Shown here: in pieces, positions 1 through 7,553 of the stretch
Numbering within the stretch: position 1 is the first letter of the stretch
Layout of the letters: every line of letters begins with the position of its first letter
NCBI GenBank assembly: GCA_029240395.1
Contig: JAREAJ010000010.1
Coordinates: 1-16,905 of the forward strand
Source of the DNA: Nitrososphaeraceae archaeon
Lineage (GTDB): Archaea > Thermoproteota > Nitrososphaeria > Nitrososphaerales > Nitrososphaeraceae
DNA: 16,905 nucleotides
Direction of reading: 5' to 3'
Made by a program: the position numbers and the translations under genes
The notes under the pieces: model-generated
What the model was told of the DNA's origin: nothing
Seen by the model: the letters and a program-made list of their open reading frames with translations, nothing else
The model's database searches: none

Positions 1-184
1 GGTCTTTTTGATATGCCATTACTTCGTTTGTCCAGTCATTAAATATGAAATCCTTGACTGTGGGAGGAAGAGGTATTCCGGTTTGTTCTTGTATTTCTGA
101 TCTTGTGATCAGTTTGCCTGCATCATTAGATAGAATGGCATATGTTTCCCCTGCTAAGATGTCCTTTATTCTGGCTATTTTCAT
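1..184 (-). CDS. N-terminal fragment of a probable fumarylacetoacetate hydrolase family protein (cut by the window edge)
   Basis: An open frame starts at an ATG 12 nt after the gltX stop and runs uninterrupted off the left edge, giving 61 residues. It begins MKIARIKDILAGE and contains an ITRSEIQEQTG stretch followed by an aromatic-rich FIFNDW segment. The opening MKIAR and the acidic helix before it resemble the small N-terminal domain of fumarylacetoacetate hydrolase / acylpyruvase-like enzymes, which cleave or decarboxylate 2-oxo-acid-type substrates with a divalent metal. The metal-binding core would lie beyond the window, so this is recognition by general resemblance only. The position implies co-transcription as the last visible gene of the rpoN-to-gltX operon, with a GGTAAG stretch just upstream as a possible ribosome binding site. 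That a real gene begins here is fairly sure; the family is a tentative call. Confidence 0.5.
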   Translation of the reverse strand, partial: MKIARIKDILAGETYAILSNDAGKLITRSEIQEQTGIPLPPTVKDFIFNDWTNEVMAYQKD

Positions 185-196
185 ATTGCTGCTTAC

Positions 197-1945
197 CTAT
201 CTATGAGTATAAATTGCCAACCCAGAGTGATCAATCCTACAAAAACCCATTCTCACGAATTGTACCTTAGAATCTGGCTTCAGCCCATCTGCATATGACT
301 CACAGACTCCCTTCCAGATCTCAAGACTATCAACATTATAGTTTTCACCTAAGTAAAGCTCCTTAGGTATGAGGATTTCGAACGCGCGAGCGTCATCTTT
401 AGCCACCCATTGAATCTTTGCCACGTCCGGTTTGATTTCATCACCTGAATACGACCCGACAATTGTCAGCTTTTCTCTTTCTTTTTTGATATCATCGATT
501 CGAATATTGTACAATTCAATCAACCTCATTTCGTTACCGGGCGATAGTCCTATCGCATCAGCCTGGGAAATATAAACAGAGTAGCAGACTTGAATTTTGC
601 GTGATCCAAGGTCAAGACTCGGATGATTCCTTAAGATAATTTCACGAGGCGAGGCACCTAGAATAATAACCTCAACTGGGTCTTTAACAAAAAAAACCCT
701 AATGCTCACGGGTTCAATTAGTTTTCGGTTAAAAGCCTCAAGAGATTCAAATGGAGGCTTGGTTTCAGCAAGGGTCATACCTAATGAAAGGACGAATTTT
801 CTTATGGCTTGGGGCACAAAACCCCTTCTTTTCATTGCTGCCAGTGTAGGTAGCCTAGGATCATCCCACGATTTAACAATACCACTTTCGATCAAAGGTT
901 TTATCTTTCTTTTTGAAACAGGAAGTCCTCTAAATTCCAACCTCGAAAACTCCATCATGATTGGCTTACGCAGTTCTAACCTTTCGAGAATCGCGAAGTA
1001 GACAGCATTTCTCAATTCATATTCTTTGGTCCTGAATGCGTGTGTCACGCCGTCTAGACTGTCTTCTATTGGAGCGGCAAAATCATACGTAGGCCATACA
1101 TTGTATTTATTTCCTAGTCGAGGATGATTCCCTTTAATTATTCTAAAAAGAGTAGGGTCTCTCATTGCAGTATTAGAGTCCGACATCGAACCTTTGTACC
1201 TGATTATTGCTTCGTTCTGATCGAATTTACCTCTGAAGAATTCGTTGACAAGATCACCCGACCGCTGCGTGTCCATACGGCAACCGCATTCAACGCCAGC
1301 TGATCTGAGTTCGTGGATTTTTTTTTGATTGCAAGTACAGACATATCCAAAGCCATCTAAAACAAGTTTTTTTCCATATTTGTATAAAATTTCAATATCA
1401 TCAGATGTATTCTTAACTATATCGGGTTTGACATTGAGCCACTCAAGTGCAAGAATAAATGATTCATAGTATTCTGGTTTTTCATTTAATGGATTAGTAT
1501 CGTCAAATCGTAGAATCAGCTTTCCACCGTATGTTCTAGCGTAATATTCGTCAATTATTGCGGCTTTGGCATGTCCGATGTGAGGATACCCGTTCGGCTC
1601 AGGGGGAAATCTTGTTATCACACTTCCGTAAGATGCATTTAGTAATTCAGGAAGTACAGGGGAAGAACTTCTGTGCAACGACTCAATTGGATCAACTGTG
1701 TGAGTGACTATTGATTCTCTTAATCTCTCGAGCAGTAACCTTTGTTCAGCTAAGGATAAAGCATTAATTTCCATAACAGTTTCTCTTATTGTTGGGAGAA
1801 TATTTTTCAGATTAGAACGAAATTCTGGATTAGATGCAGCCACTTTTCCAGTTACAGATTCAGCTTTTGCCTTGCCATTATGTTCCACCGCGTTTTGAAG
1901 AGCAACCACCTTTATTGATTCCATCGATCGTTGATCTAGAATCAT
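197..1945 (-). CDS. gltX: Glutamyl-tRNA synthetase, archaeal type
   Basis: This class I cytoplasmic aminoacyl-tRNA synthetase attaches glutamate to tRNA-Glu. In archaea the same enzyme usually also charges tRNA-Gln for later amidation. The 582-residue product has an N-terminal extension of about 100 residues, as in archaeal/eukaryotic GluRS. The Rossmann-fold ATP site follows with PHIGH at 121-125, and the KMSKS-type loop appears as VSKRK at 343-347. Cysteines at 203, 205, 220 and 222 form a CTC...CGC pair that may bind zinc. The C-terminal half fits the beta-barrel anticodon-binding domain of the archaeal GlnRS/GluRS branch. The ATG lies 5 nt after the GGPP synthase stop. A second in-frame ATG at residue 8 (position 1924) is a possible alternative start. 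It shares the operon with the isoprenoid genes. Confidence 0.95.
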   Translation of the reverse strand: MILDQRSMESIKVVALQNAVEHNGKAKAESVTGKVAASNPEFRSNLKNILPTIRETVMEINALSLAEQRLLLERLRESIVTHTVDPIESLHRSSSPVLPELLNASYGSVITRFPPEPNGYPHIGHAKAAIIDEYYARTYGGKLILRFDDTNPLNEKPEYYESFILALEWLNVKPDIVKNTSDDIEILYKYGKKLVLDGFGYVCTCNQKKIHELRSAGVECGCRMDTQRSGDLVNEFFRGKFDQNEAIIRYKGSMSDSNTAMRDPTLFRIIKGNHPRLGNKYNVWPTYDFAAPIEDSLDGVTHAFRTKEYELRNAVYFAILERLELRKPIMMEFSRLEFRGLPVSKRKIKPLIESGIVKSWDDPRLPTLAAMKRRGFVPQAIRKFVLSLGMTLAETKPPFESLEAFNRKLIEPVSIRVFFVKDPVEVIILGASPREIILRNHPSLDLGSRKIQVCYSVYISQADAIGLSPGNEMRLIELYNIRIDDIKKEREKLTIVGSYSGDEIKPDVAKIQWVAKDDARAFEILIPKELYLGENYNVDSLEIWKGVCESYADGLKPDSKVQFVRMGFCRIDHSGLAIYTHR

Positions 1946-1950
1946 TTCCG

Positions 1951-2961
1951 TTACAAACTCCGCTTAGCAATGAAATCTGCAGTTGTTTGAAGTGCTTTTT
2001 TTGGTTCTGAGTCGTCATAGACATCCAATGTTTTTAAAGCCTGCGAGATGTACGACTCTGCTAAAGTTCTAATTTCCTCCTCAATTCCCAGATCTGATAT
2101 AATGCTTATAGCTTCCTCAAGTTCCCTGTCAGCCGTGTTTTTAGAACCGAAAACTTTTAAAATTTTAATTCTTTCCTGTGGATCCGCTTTTCTTAGCACC
2201 AGTACTATTGGGTAAGTTTTCTTTCCCTCTCTTATGTCGTTCCCCACCGCTTTTCCCGTAACCCTTGGATCTCCTGATATTCCGATGAGATCATCGACCA
2301 ACTGAAATGCAATGCCGGTATTCTGCCCAAAAACAGATAATCTATCAAGATCAGATTTCGAGTGGGTATTTGCTGACAAGACACCGAGTGAACATGAAAG
2401 TTCGAACAACGACGCAGTTTTCTTTTCTATCATTCTGATATAGTCTGCTTGAGAATAAGACTTTTCATTTTCATATGTCATATTCATATCTAAGGCCTGT
2501 CCTTCACACACGTTAATGCAGGCTGTAGACAGTCTGCTTACCATTTCAGATATGGATTTATCACTTATACCTTCTTTCAGTCCTACTACTGATAACAGCT
2601 GAAATGCCTTTGAAAACAGAATATCACCTGCTAAAATAGCCAACGGTATGCCATAAGAGGAGTGTACAGTAGGAACGTTATGCCGCATTTTGTCATTATC
2701 CATGATATCGTCATGAACGAGGGAAAAATTATGTACGAGTTCTACTGCTGCTGCAGCCGGCATAGCTTTTGCTGAATTTCCGCCAAAAAGTTCACAGGAT
2801 TTCAATACAATAAACGGCCGGAGTCTCTTACCTCCACTTGAGATATAGTGACATGATGCGGAATAGAGTTCCTTCGGACTCCCCTCAAGGTAAGACAGAA
2901 TAAATTCATTTACCCGTCCGGCAGTATTTTCCAAATCGTTTCGTATGGTGTTTAGGTTCAT
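1951..2961 (-). CDS. Geranylgeranyl diphosphate synthase (trans-polyprenyl diphosphate synthase)
   Basis: This enzyme condenses IPP onto allylic diphosphates to make the C20 chain used for archaeal ether lipids. The 336-residue protein has the all-helical prenyltransferase signatures in order: GGKRLRP at 43-49, the first aspartate-rich motif DDIMD at 84-88, and the second, DDLIG, at 223-227. The fifth residue before the first aspartate motif is Phe79. An aromatic residue there limits chain length to about C20 in the studied archaeal enzyme from Sulfolobus, so GGPP is the likely product, though farnesyl-GGPP (C25) or other lengths cannot be excluded. The ATG overlaps the idi2 stop by 4 nt, which suggests coupled translation, and gltX follows after 5 nt. 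The symbol is left blank because usage varies (gps, idsA, gdS). Confidence 0.93.
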   Translation of the reverse strand: MNLNTIRNDLENTAGRVNEFILSYLEGSPKELYSASCHYISSGGKRLRPFIVLKSCELFGGNSAKAMPAAAAVELVHNFSLVHDDIMDNDKMRHNVPTVHSSYGIPLAILAGDILFSKAFQLLSVVGLKEGISDKSISEMVSRLSTACINVCEGQALDMNMTYENEKSYSQADYIRMIEKKTASLFELSCSLGVLSANTHSKSDLDRLSVFGQNTGIAFQLVDDLIGISGDPRVTGKAVGNDIREGKKTYPIVLVLRKADPQERIKILKVFGSKNTADRELEEAISIISDLGIEEEIRTLAESYISQALKTLDVYDDSEPKKALQTTADFIAKRSL

Positions 2962-4058
2962 TCCTCATTGACCTCATCTGCTAGAGCTCCTGTTATCTTA
3001 TACTTTGACCCTCTTAACATCTCAATGTTTCTAGAACCAAGAAGAAACATTGTACCTTTAAGTTCAGCCAGGATCAAGTTCATGTAACGGAACAAGCTGT
3101 CCGTTGATTGGGCCGCAGCCTTCAGAAAAGGGTAGGCCATTGCGCACATATCTGCTCCCAAAGCAATACATTTGGCAACCTCAAGCCCATTGCGCAAGCC
3201 TCCAGATGCGATTATGGGAGTCTTCTTTACGGCTCTCTTGACTTGGATCAGACTAATAGCCGTAGGTATTCCCCAATCCCAAAACAACTCACCAAGATGA
3301 ATCTTTATCTTATTTTTTGCAGCAACTGCCCTTATTTTTTCAACTCCTGCCCAGCTGGTCCCACCAGAACCTGCTACGTTGATCGCAGAGACTCCAGCCG
3401 TCTCCAGTCTAATTGCCACCTCTGGCGAGATCCCAGCACCTACCTCCTTGACCATTACAGGCAAGTCAATTTCTGTAACAAGTTCAACTATTTTTGCAAG
3501 CACCCCAGTATACTTCGGTTCGCCCTCAGGTTGAATGAGCTCTTGTAGTGGATTAAGATGAATTACGATGGCATCCGCTTGAATCATTTCGATAATTTTC
3601 TTGACTTCACCCGTAGTAAGTCCCTTGGAAAGCTGGGCTCCACCAATATTTGCTATGAGAAAGGCATCAGGAGCATTTTTTCTTGCAATAGAATATGTTG
3701 CTGCAAGTTCCTCACTTTTGAGGCCAGCTCGCTGACTGCCCAAACCCATCGGTATATTGTGATCTTGTGCGAGTTTTCCTAACCTCTGGTTGATTTTTCT
3801 AGCTTCTGAAGTTCCTCCTGTCATAGAATCAATAATGAGGGGAGCAGAAAACGTTCGATTCATGAAAAAAGATGAGCTATCAACTTCAGAGTAGTCAAGT
3901 TCTGGTAACGCATTGTGTACAAATCTCACATATTCGAGATATGTTGATGATGTTTTCGCCTGTGCTCCTCGTTTAAGAGGTATTGCTATTCCATCCTTTT
4001 TCCTATTTTTTATGGTTTCAATTTCAGATACGTGAGCGAAAGACCTCTTCCTCATCAT
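2958..4058 (-). CDS. fni: Isopentenyl-diphosphate delta-isomerase, type 2 (FMN-dependent)
   Basis: This flavoenzyme interconverts IPP and DMAPP, supplying the allylic starter for GGPP synthase. The 366-residue TIM-barrel protein shows the type 2 motifs: MTGG at 79-82 for FMN/substrate binding, the loop beginning HLNPLQE at 167-173, Lys204 within VMVKEVGAG, SGGTSW at 231-236, and the phosphate-gripping ASGGLRNG at 284-291. None of these belong to the zinc-dependent type 1 isomerase, so the type is secure. It needs reduced FMN, as is typical of archaeal isomerases. The start is the first of two consecutive ATG codons and overlaps the stop of the kinase gene in an ATGA arrangement. Its own stop overlaps the GGPP synthase start in the same way. 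Confidence 0.95.
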   Translation of the reverse strand: MMRKRSFAHVSEIETIKNRKKDGIAIPLKRGAQAKTSSTYLEYVRFVHNALPELDYSEVDSSSFFMNRTFSAPLIIDSMTGGTSEARKINQRLGKLAQDHNIPMGLGSQRAGLKSEELAATYSIARKNAPDAFLIANIGGAQLSKGLTTGEVKKIIEMIQADAIVIHLNPLQELIQPEGEPKYTGVLAKIVELVTEIDLPVMVKEVGAGISPEVAIRLETAGVSAINVAGSGGTSWAGVEKIRAVAAKNKIKIHLGELFWDWGIPTAISLIQVKRAVKKTPIIASGGLRNGLEVAKCIALGADMCAMAYPFLKAAAQSTDSLFRYMNLILAELKGTMFLLGSRNIEMLRGSKYKITGALADEVNEE

Positions 4059-4867
4059 CTCATTCTCCCGGACCTCCGACTTCGAGCCCTAATGACTGTG
4101 CCCTCAAAATTTTCCGGCCCAAACTGCACGGCTTGAGTTACTCTTTCAGGCTTTAGTCCGTTAACGATCATCACTTCTACTCCTTTTGATGAAATCTTTA
4201 ATGCTTCTTCCACCTTTCTTCGCATTCCGCCTGTAATGTCAGTGGGGGTCTGTTCTCGTGCATTCCCAAATAGCCCAGCATCTATGACCTTGGAACCTGT
4301 TACCTCGTGAATTGTCTGTTTTTCTTCCATATTTCTGTATATTCCTTCGGTATTTACAGCAAAGATCACTTTCGAAGGATTCAATATTTTCGAAATAAAA
4401 GTCATTATGACATCTCCTGAAAGAATAGAATATTTGCCGTCGCTTATATGAATAACATCGCCAAAAGTTACAGGCACTATCCCTGTCCGTGCCATAGCAT
4501 ACATCTGGTCGATCTTCACTTTAAGCGGTATATTGTGGTTGATCAAAGACATAGCACAAACTGTATACGGGTTCACTCCATTTTTTATCATAGAACCAAT
4601 TATGATCTGATTTAAGGCTATCATTGATTGATGCACAATTGATATTCCATGAGCGTCATAGCGAGCAGGCTTTGTATGCATACCGTACCTTACCGACCAG
4701 TAATGACCAAAGGAGCCTCCCCCATGTACTAGGATTATGGGAATTTCCTTCAGCGAACTTATCACCCGTGCAATTCCACTAATTGCGGCGTTATTTGCAG
4801 ACAGAGGCCTGTCTTTGAAAGTTACGACTGATCCTCCCATTTTAATTAATGCTAATTTTCTTCTCAT
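4055..4867 (-). CDS. Isopentenyl phosphate kinase
   Basis: This kinase phosphorylates isopentenyl phosphate to isopentenyl diphosphate with ATP, the last step of the archaeal forms of the mevalonate pathway. The 270-residue protein belongs to the amino acid kinase superfamily. It has Lys9 with MGGS at 10-13 near the N-terminus, and the family-diagnostic HGGGSFGH at 48-55, where the last His corresponds to the catalytic histidine that separates these enzymes from acetylglutamate and fosfomycin-type kinases. TDITGGM lies at 209-215 in the nucleotide-binding half. The C-terminus is unusually arginine-rich (RARSRRSGRMR). The gene follows mevalonate kinase after 44 nt and overlaps idi2 by 4 nt. 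It implies that IPP is made via isopentenyl phosphate rather than by direct decarboxylation of mevalonate diphosphate. Confidence 0.94.
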   Translation of the reverse strand: MRRKLALIKMGGSVVTFKDRPLSANNAAISGIARVISSLKEIPIILVHGGGSFGHYWSVRYGMHTKPARYDAHGISIVHQSMIALNQIIIGSMIKNGVNPYTVCAMSLINHNIPLKVKIDQMYAMARTGIVPVTFGDVIHISDGKYSILSGDVIMTFISKILNPSKVIFAVNTEGIYRNMEEKQTIHEVTGSKVIDAGLFGNAREQTPTDITGGMRRKVEEALKISSKGVEVMIVNGLKPERVTQAVQFGPENFEGTVIRARSRRSGRMR

Positions 4868-4899
4868 AGGGTTTCATACTTGAAGGGCTTAATCCTGAT

Positions 4900-4910
4900 T
4901 AATTTTAAAG
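4900..4910 (-). promoter_or_regulatory. Possible internal TATA-like element before the isopentenyl phosphate kinase gene
   Basis: The 44-nt gap between the mevalonate kinase stop and the next ATG is the longest gap in the operon. On the minus strand it holds CTTTAAAATT, A/T-rich and about 35 nt before the ATG at 4867. It could give a short-leader transcript for the last four or five genes. In a moderately A/T-rich genome such a match is weak evidence. Confidence 0.25.
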
Positions 4911-4911
4911 T

Positions 4912-5910
4912 TTAGTATTTCATAAGCCCATATGATTTGATCTGAACTGGAATACACTGGTATGAGTATTTTTCGAGCAATTTGTATTCAAACTCTGTCT
5001 TGTATTCGTCTGGTACCAATGCAATTACGCTTCCCCCGCCGCCTGCTCCCGTGAGCTTTGCTCCATATGCTCCACTATCTAAGCAATATCTAACTAGGTT
5101 ATCGGTTTCTACAGTGGATACACCAAGGGTTTCCAAAAGTCTCTGGTTTCTGCTCATCAGTCTTCCTAACTTGATTGGATTGTCCTCAGTTAACGCCAAA
5201 GCTGCTTGATCACATATATGAGTTGCAGAGTTTGCTAAATCGTCAAATAAGGAAGTATTTTGATTTCGAAAATTTTCTACAAGGGATACAAGTGCCTTGG
5301 TCGAATGTTTGATACCGGTGTTTACCAATATCATAGACACACTTCTTCTTGTTTTAATTTTTCTGTTTTTTCCATTTCTAATGTAGTAAATTAGACCCCC
5401 AAATGTTGAAACATAGCAATCTCCACCCGAAGAGCTTTTGTGAATAAGTCTTTCCGCTCGATGTGCCCTCGTAAATATCCAATGCCTATCTCGCTTTAGA
5501 AAAAGAGATCCCACAGCGGCAACGGTTGCGACGCAAGATGCTGCCGATGACCCCAGCCCAATACCATAAGGAATATCTGAGTGGATATCGATTTCAACTC
5601 CCAATTTTGCAGCTTTAGCATTCAAAGAGCCACTAATGACCTCGTGAGCGGCGAAATACAAAGGATACGTAAACTTTTGTGCTTCAGACAAATTTGTTCC
5701 ACACTCATCCAGCTTATTGGCTGCAAAAGATGCAGAAAAACCGGTATCGGAGCGAATGATAATTTGTGGAGGTCGGATTATTTGGGCAGAGACCCTAATA
5801 CGCCTGTCGATTGATCCCAAAATGGCCGGGCTACCGTACACTACAAAATGTTCACCTAATAGCACAACTTTTGCAGGAGCAGAAGCGCGACTCAGATTCG
5901 TAAGAATCAT
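4912..5910 (-). CDS. mvk: Mevalonate kinase (GHMP kinase family)
   Basis: This cytoplasmic enzyme phosphorylates mevalonate to 5-phosphomevalonate, committing it to isoprenoid synthesis. The 332-residue protein carries the three GHMP motifs: APAKVVLLGEHFVVYG at 11-26, the ATP-binding glycine/serine loop PYGIGLGSSAA at 114-124, and KLTGAGGGG at 285-293. Asp164 in the SSGGDCYV segment is at the expected place of the catalytic base. The GEHFVVYG form of motif 1 and the overall length favour mevalonate kinase over homoserine kinase, galactokinase or phosphomevalonate kinase. Its ATG overlaps the MEMO-family stop (ATGA). No phosphomevalonate-processing gene lies beside it, so the intermediate steps to isopentenyl phosphate must be encoded elsewhere. 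Confidence 0.94.
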   Translation of the reverse strand: MILTNLSRASAPAKVVLLGEHFVVYGSPAILGSIDRRIRVSAQIIRPPQIIIRSDTGFSASFAANKLDECGTNLSEAQKFTYPLYFAAHEVISGSLNAKAAKLGVEIDIHSDIPYGIGLGSSAASCVATVAAVGSLFLKRDRHWIFTRAHRAERLIHKSSSGGDCYVSTFGGLIYYIRNGKNRKIKTRRSVSMILVNTGIKHSTKALVSLVENFRNQNTSLFDDLANSATHICDQAALALTEDNPIKLGRLMSRNQRLLETLGVSTVETDNLVRYCLDSGAYGAKLTGAGGGGSVIALVPDEYKTEFEYKLLEKYSYQCIPVQIKSYGLMKY

Positions 5911-6767
5911 ATAAAAAGAATAGAGGCATATCCTACAACGGAATTCGTATCTCCCGTGACATCGCCGCTAGTTGCGTACTTGAGCAACTCGCCTTTGCTT
6001 GCCCCAAGTTCTCGCGCAGCTATCATTGTTGAAGCAATTGCACCATATCCACAAGCAGACACGTGAAGCCTCTCTAAAATGTCGTAAAAAAGTGATACGT
6101 CCAAAGAGATTATGGCATCAATTAATTCGCTGTCTTTCCTATGAGCCTCTGGATTTGGCTCGTAATGAGTAAAGTCGGAAGATGCAACGAGAAATCCTCG
6201 GGTTCCCTTCTCCTTAATCGCTAGCGCTATTGCCCTGCCTATCTCTACAGCCGTTTCCTTGTCTTGTAGCATCATGATTATGGGAACTATTTTGAATTCA
6301 TTGTTCCTTCTGATCAACTGAAGAAATGGGAGCTGAACTTCCAAACAGTGATCTTTGCTGTGAGAGAACTCATCTATGTCTATTACCGAGCCCTTGGAGA
6401 TTGTATCAGCAAGGTCGGTGTTGACTTCCACGTCTCCCAATGGCGTCTTCCACAACGCCTGTCGCATTGTTGCAACTCCACTACCGATACCGTAATGATT
6501 GGGACCTATCATTATCACGGTCTCGTAATCCATATTTGAAATTTGAAAGAATCCGTTCGCTGCCACGCTTCCGGAGTAAGCATATCCAGCATGCGGAGAC
6601 ACTATACCGTATACTTTCCGAACTGGAGTAGAAACAGATGGTATCCTGCCTGGCCCAAAATCCTTATTCAAAAACGATTGCTCAAGTAACTGCCGTAGTT
6701 CAGAAGGACTGTTGGGATAAAATATGCCTGATACAGCTGGGTGTCTTATCTTTAACCCTTTATTCAC
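5907..6767 (-). CDS. MEMO/AmmeMemoRadiSam family protein
   Basis: The 286-residue product belongs to the MEMO family, which has the fold of class II extradiol dioxygenases. Human MEMO1 binds metal ions and affects redox signalling; the archaeal role is unknown. The conserved pocket is intact: His59 in SPHAGYAYSG, His91 in GPNHYG, Asp198 and His201 in SSDFTHY, and Cys239 in ACGYG. The start is a GTG whose GTGA overlaps the rpsB stop, and the gene's own stop overlaps mevalonate kinase. Its steady presence between rpsB and mevalonate kinase in archaeal genomes, as I recall, has led to suggestions of a link to the mevalonate pathway, but nothing in this sequence proves a catalytic role. Confidence 0.9.
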   Translation of the reverse strand: MNKGLKIRHPAVSGIFYPNSPSELRQLLEQSFLNKDFGPGRIPSVSTPVRKVYGIVSPHAGYAYSGSVAANGFFQISNMDYETVIMIGPNHYGIGSGVATMRQALWKTPLGDVEVNTDLADTISKGSVIDIDEFSHSKDHCLEVQLPFLQLIRRNNEFKIVPIIMMLQDKETAVEIGRAIALAIKEKGTRGFLVASSDFTHYEPNPEAHRKDSELIDAIISLDVSLFYDILERLHVSACGYGAIASTMIAARELGASKGELLKYATSGDVTGDTNSVVGYASILFI

Positions 6768-7552
6768 AGTGCCTCCTCTACTAGTTTGGTTTCGAAGTCT
6801 TCTATTGGTATCTTCATCTCACTGTCAGATCTAATGGTTCCTTGCTTCTTCAGAACCTCTCTCGCCAGCAGCCAATAGACAGTGGCTAAAGCCTTTCGCC
6901 CTCTATTGTTAGCCGGAATAATCAAATCAACTCGAGAAGTCACATTGTCGCTATTTGAAATAGCAACAACAGTTACTCCTGCCCTCGTTGCTTCCATTAC
7001 TGCTTGCTGATCAGCCTGAGGATCGGTTACAATAACCATTTCCGGTTCCATGTAGTTGGGCAGCGAGGGATTTGTAAACGTGCCAGGCATAAACCTCCCA
7101 AATATTCCCGTAGCGCCGGTCACCTGGCAAAATTTCTGAACAGGCGTTTTCCCATATTCCCTGGCTGATGTTACCGCAACCTTAGAAATGTTTGCTCTCC
7201 CAATGAATTTGGCTGCAATATCTATTCTTGCGAGCGTTTTGCTAATGTCCAATATGTACAATCCTTCGGGATTTGCACGTACTATGAATGGTGACATGTA
7301 TTTGGTCCTAACGGGAGTACCAACACGGATCCCCGTGGAAAGAATCATTTTTTCGAGGTTGTCTGTTTCAGAAGCGTAATCGGTCTCTTCCCCTTGTGCA
7401 TGGCCTATCTGAGAACTGTCATCATCTTGCTGCACTGCATCAGTCTCGTTTTCAGGTCGTTCAGGATTTTCGTTGGGAGTCTGGCTACCATGCAGCATTG
7501 GCTCCCCATTTGGGTTCTCGTTTTCGGTCTCTTGTTCGTCCTCTAAAGTCAT
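6764..7552 (-). CDS. rpsB: 30S ribosomal protein S2 with acidic N-terminal extension
   Basis: This is a small-subunit ribosomal protein of the uS2 family (archaeal/eukaryotic SA type). The start chosen is the ATG at 7552, one base after the eno stop, giving 262 residues; an in-frame ATG at 7579 would add nine residues but overlap eno. The conserved domain begins near residue 62 (LSTGIRVGTPV) and includes YILDISKTLARID, PGTFTNPSLPNY, VTDPQADQQAVMEA and the late IPANNRGRKALATVYW segment, all typical of archaeal S2. Before it lie about 60 residues rich in Glu, Asp, Asn, Gln and Pro, with 18 acidic residues and one Arg, probably disordered. The gene sits between eno and the MEMO gene and overlaps the latter by 4 nt. 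Confidence 0.95.
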   Translation of the reverse strand: MTLEDEQETENENPNGEPMLHGSQTPNENPERPENETDAVQQDDDSSQIGHAQGEETDYASETDNLEKMILSTGIRVGTPVRTKYMSPFIVRANPEGLYILDISKTLARIDIAAKFIGRANISKVAVTSAREYGKTPVQKFCQVTGATGIFGRFMPGTFTNPSLPNYMEPEMVIVTDPQADQQAVMEATRAGVTVVAISNSDNVTSRVDLIIPANNRGRKALATVYWLLAREVLKKQGTIRSDSEMKIPIEDFETKLVEEAL

Positions 7553-7553
7553 G

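Noticed and set aside
3108..3548. A 146-codon plus-strand frame opposite the type 2 isomerase gene
   Set aside because: It lies wholly antisense to a well-conserved enzyme, and its translation is rich in Cys, Ser and Asn with no domain character. It is a shadow.
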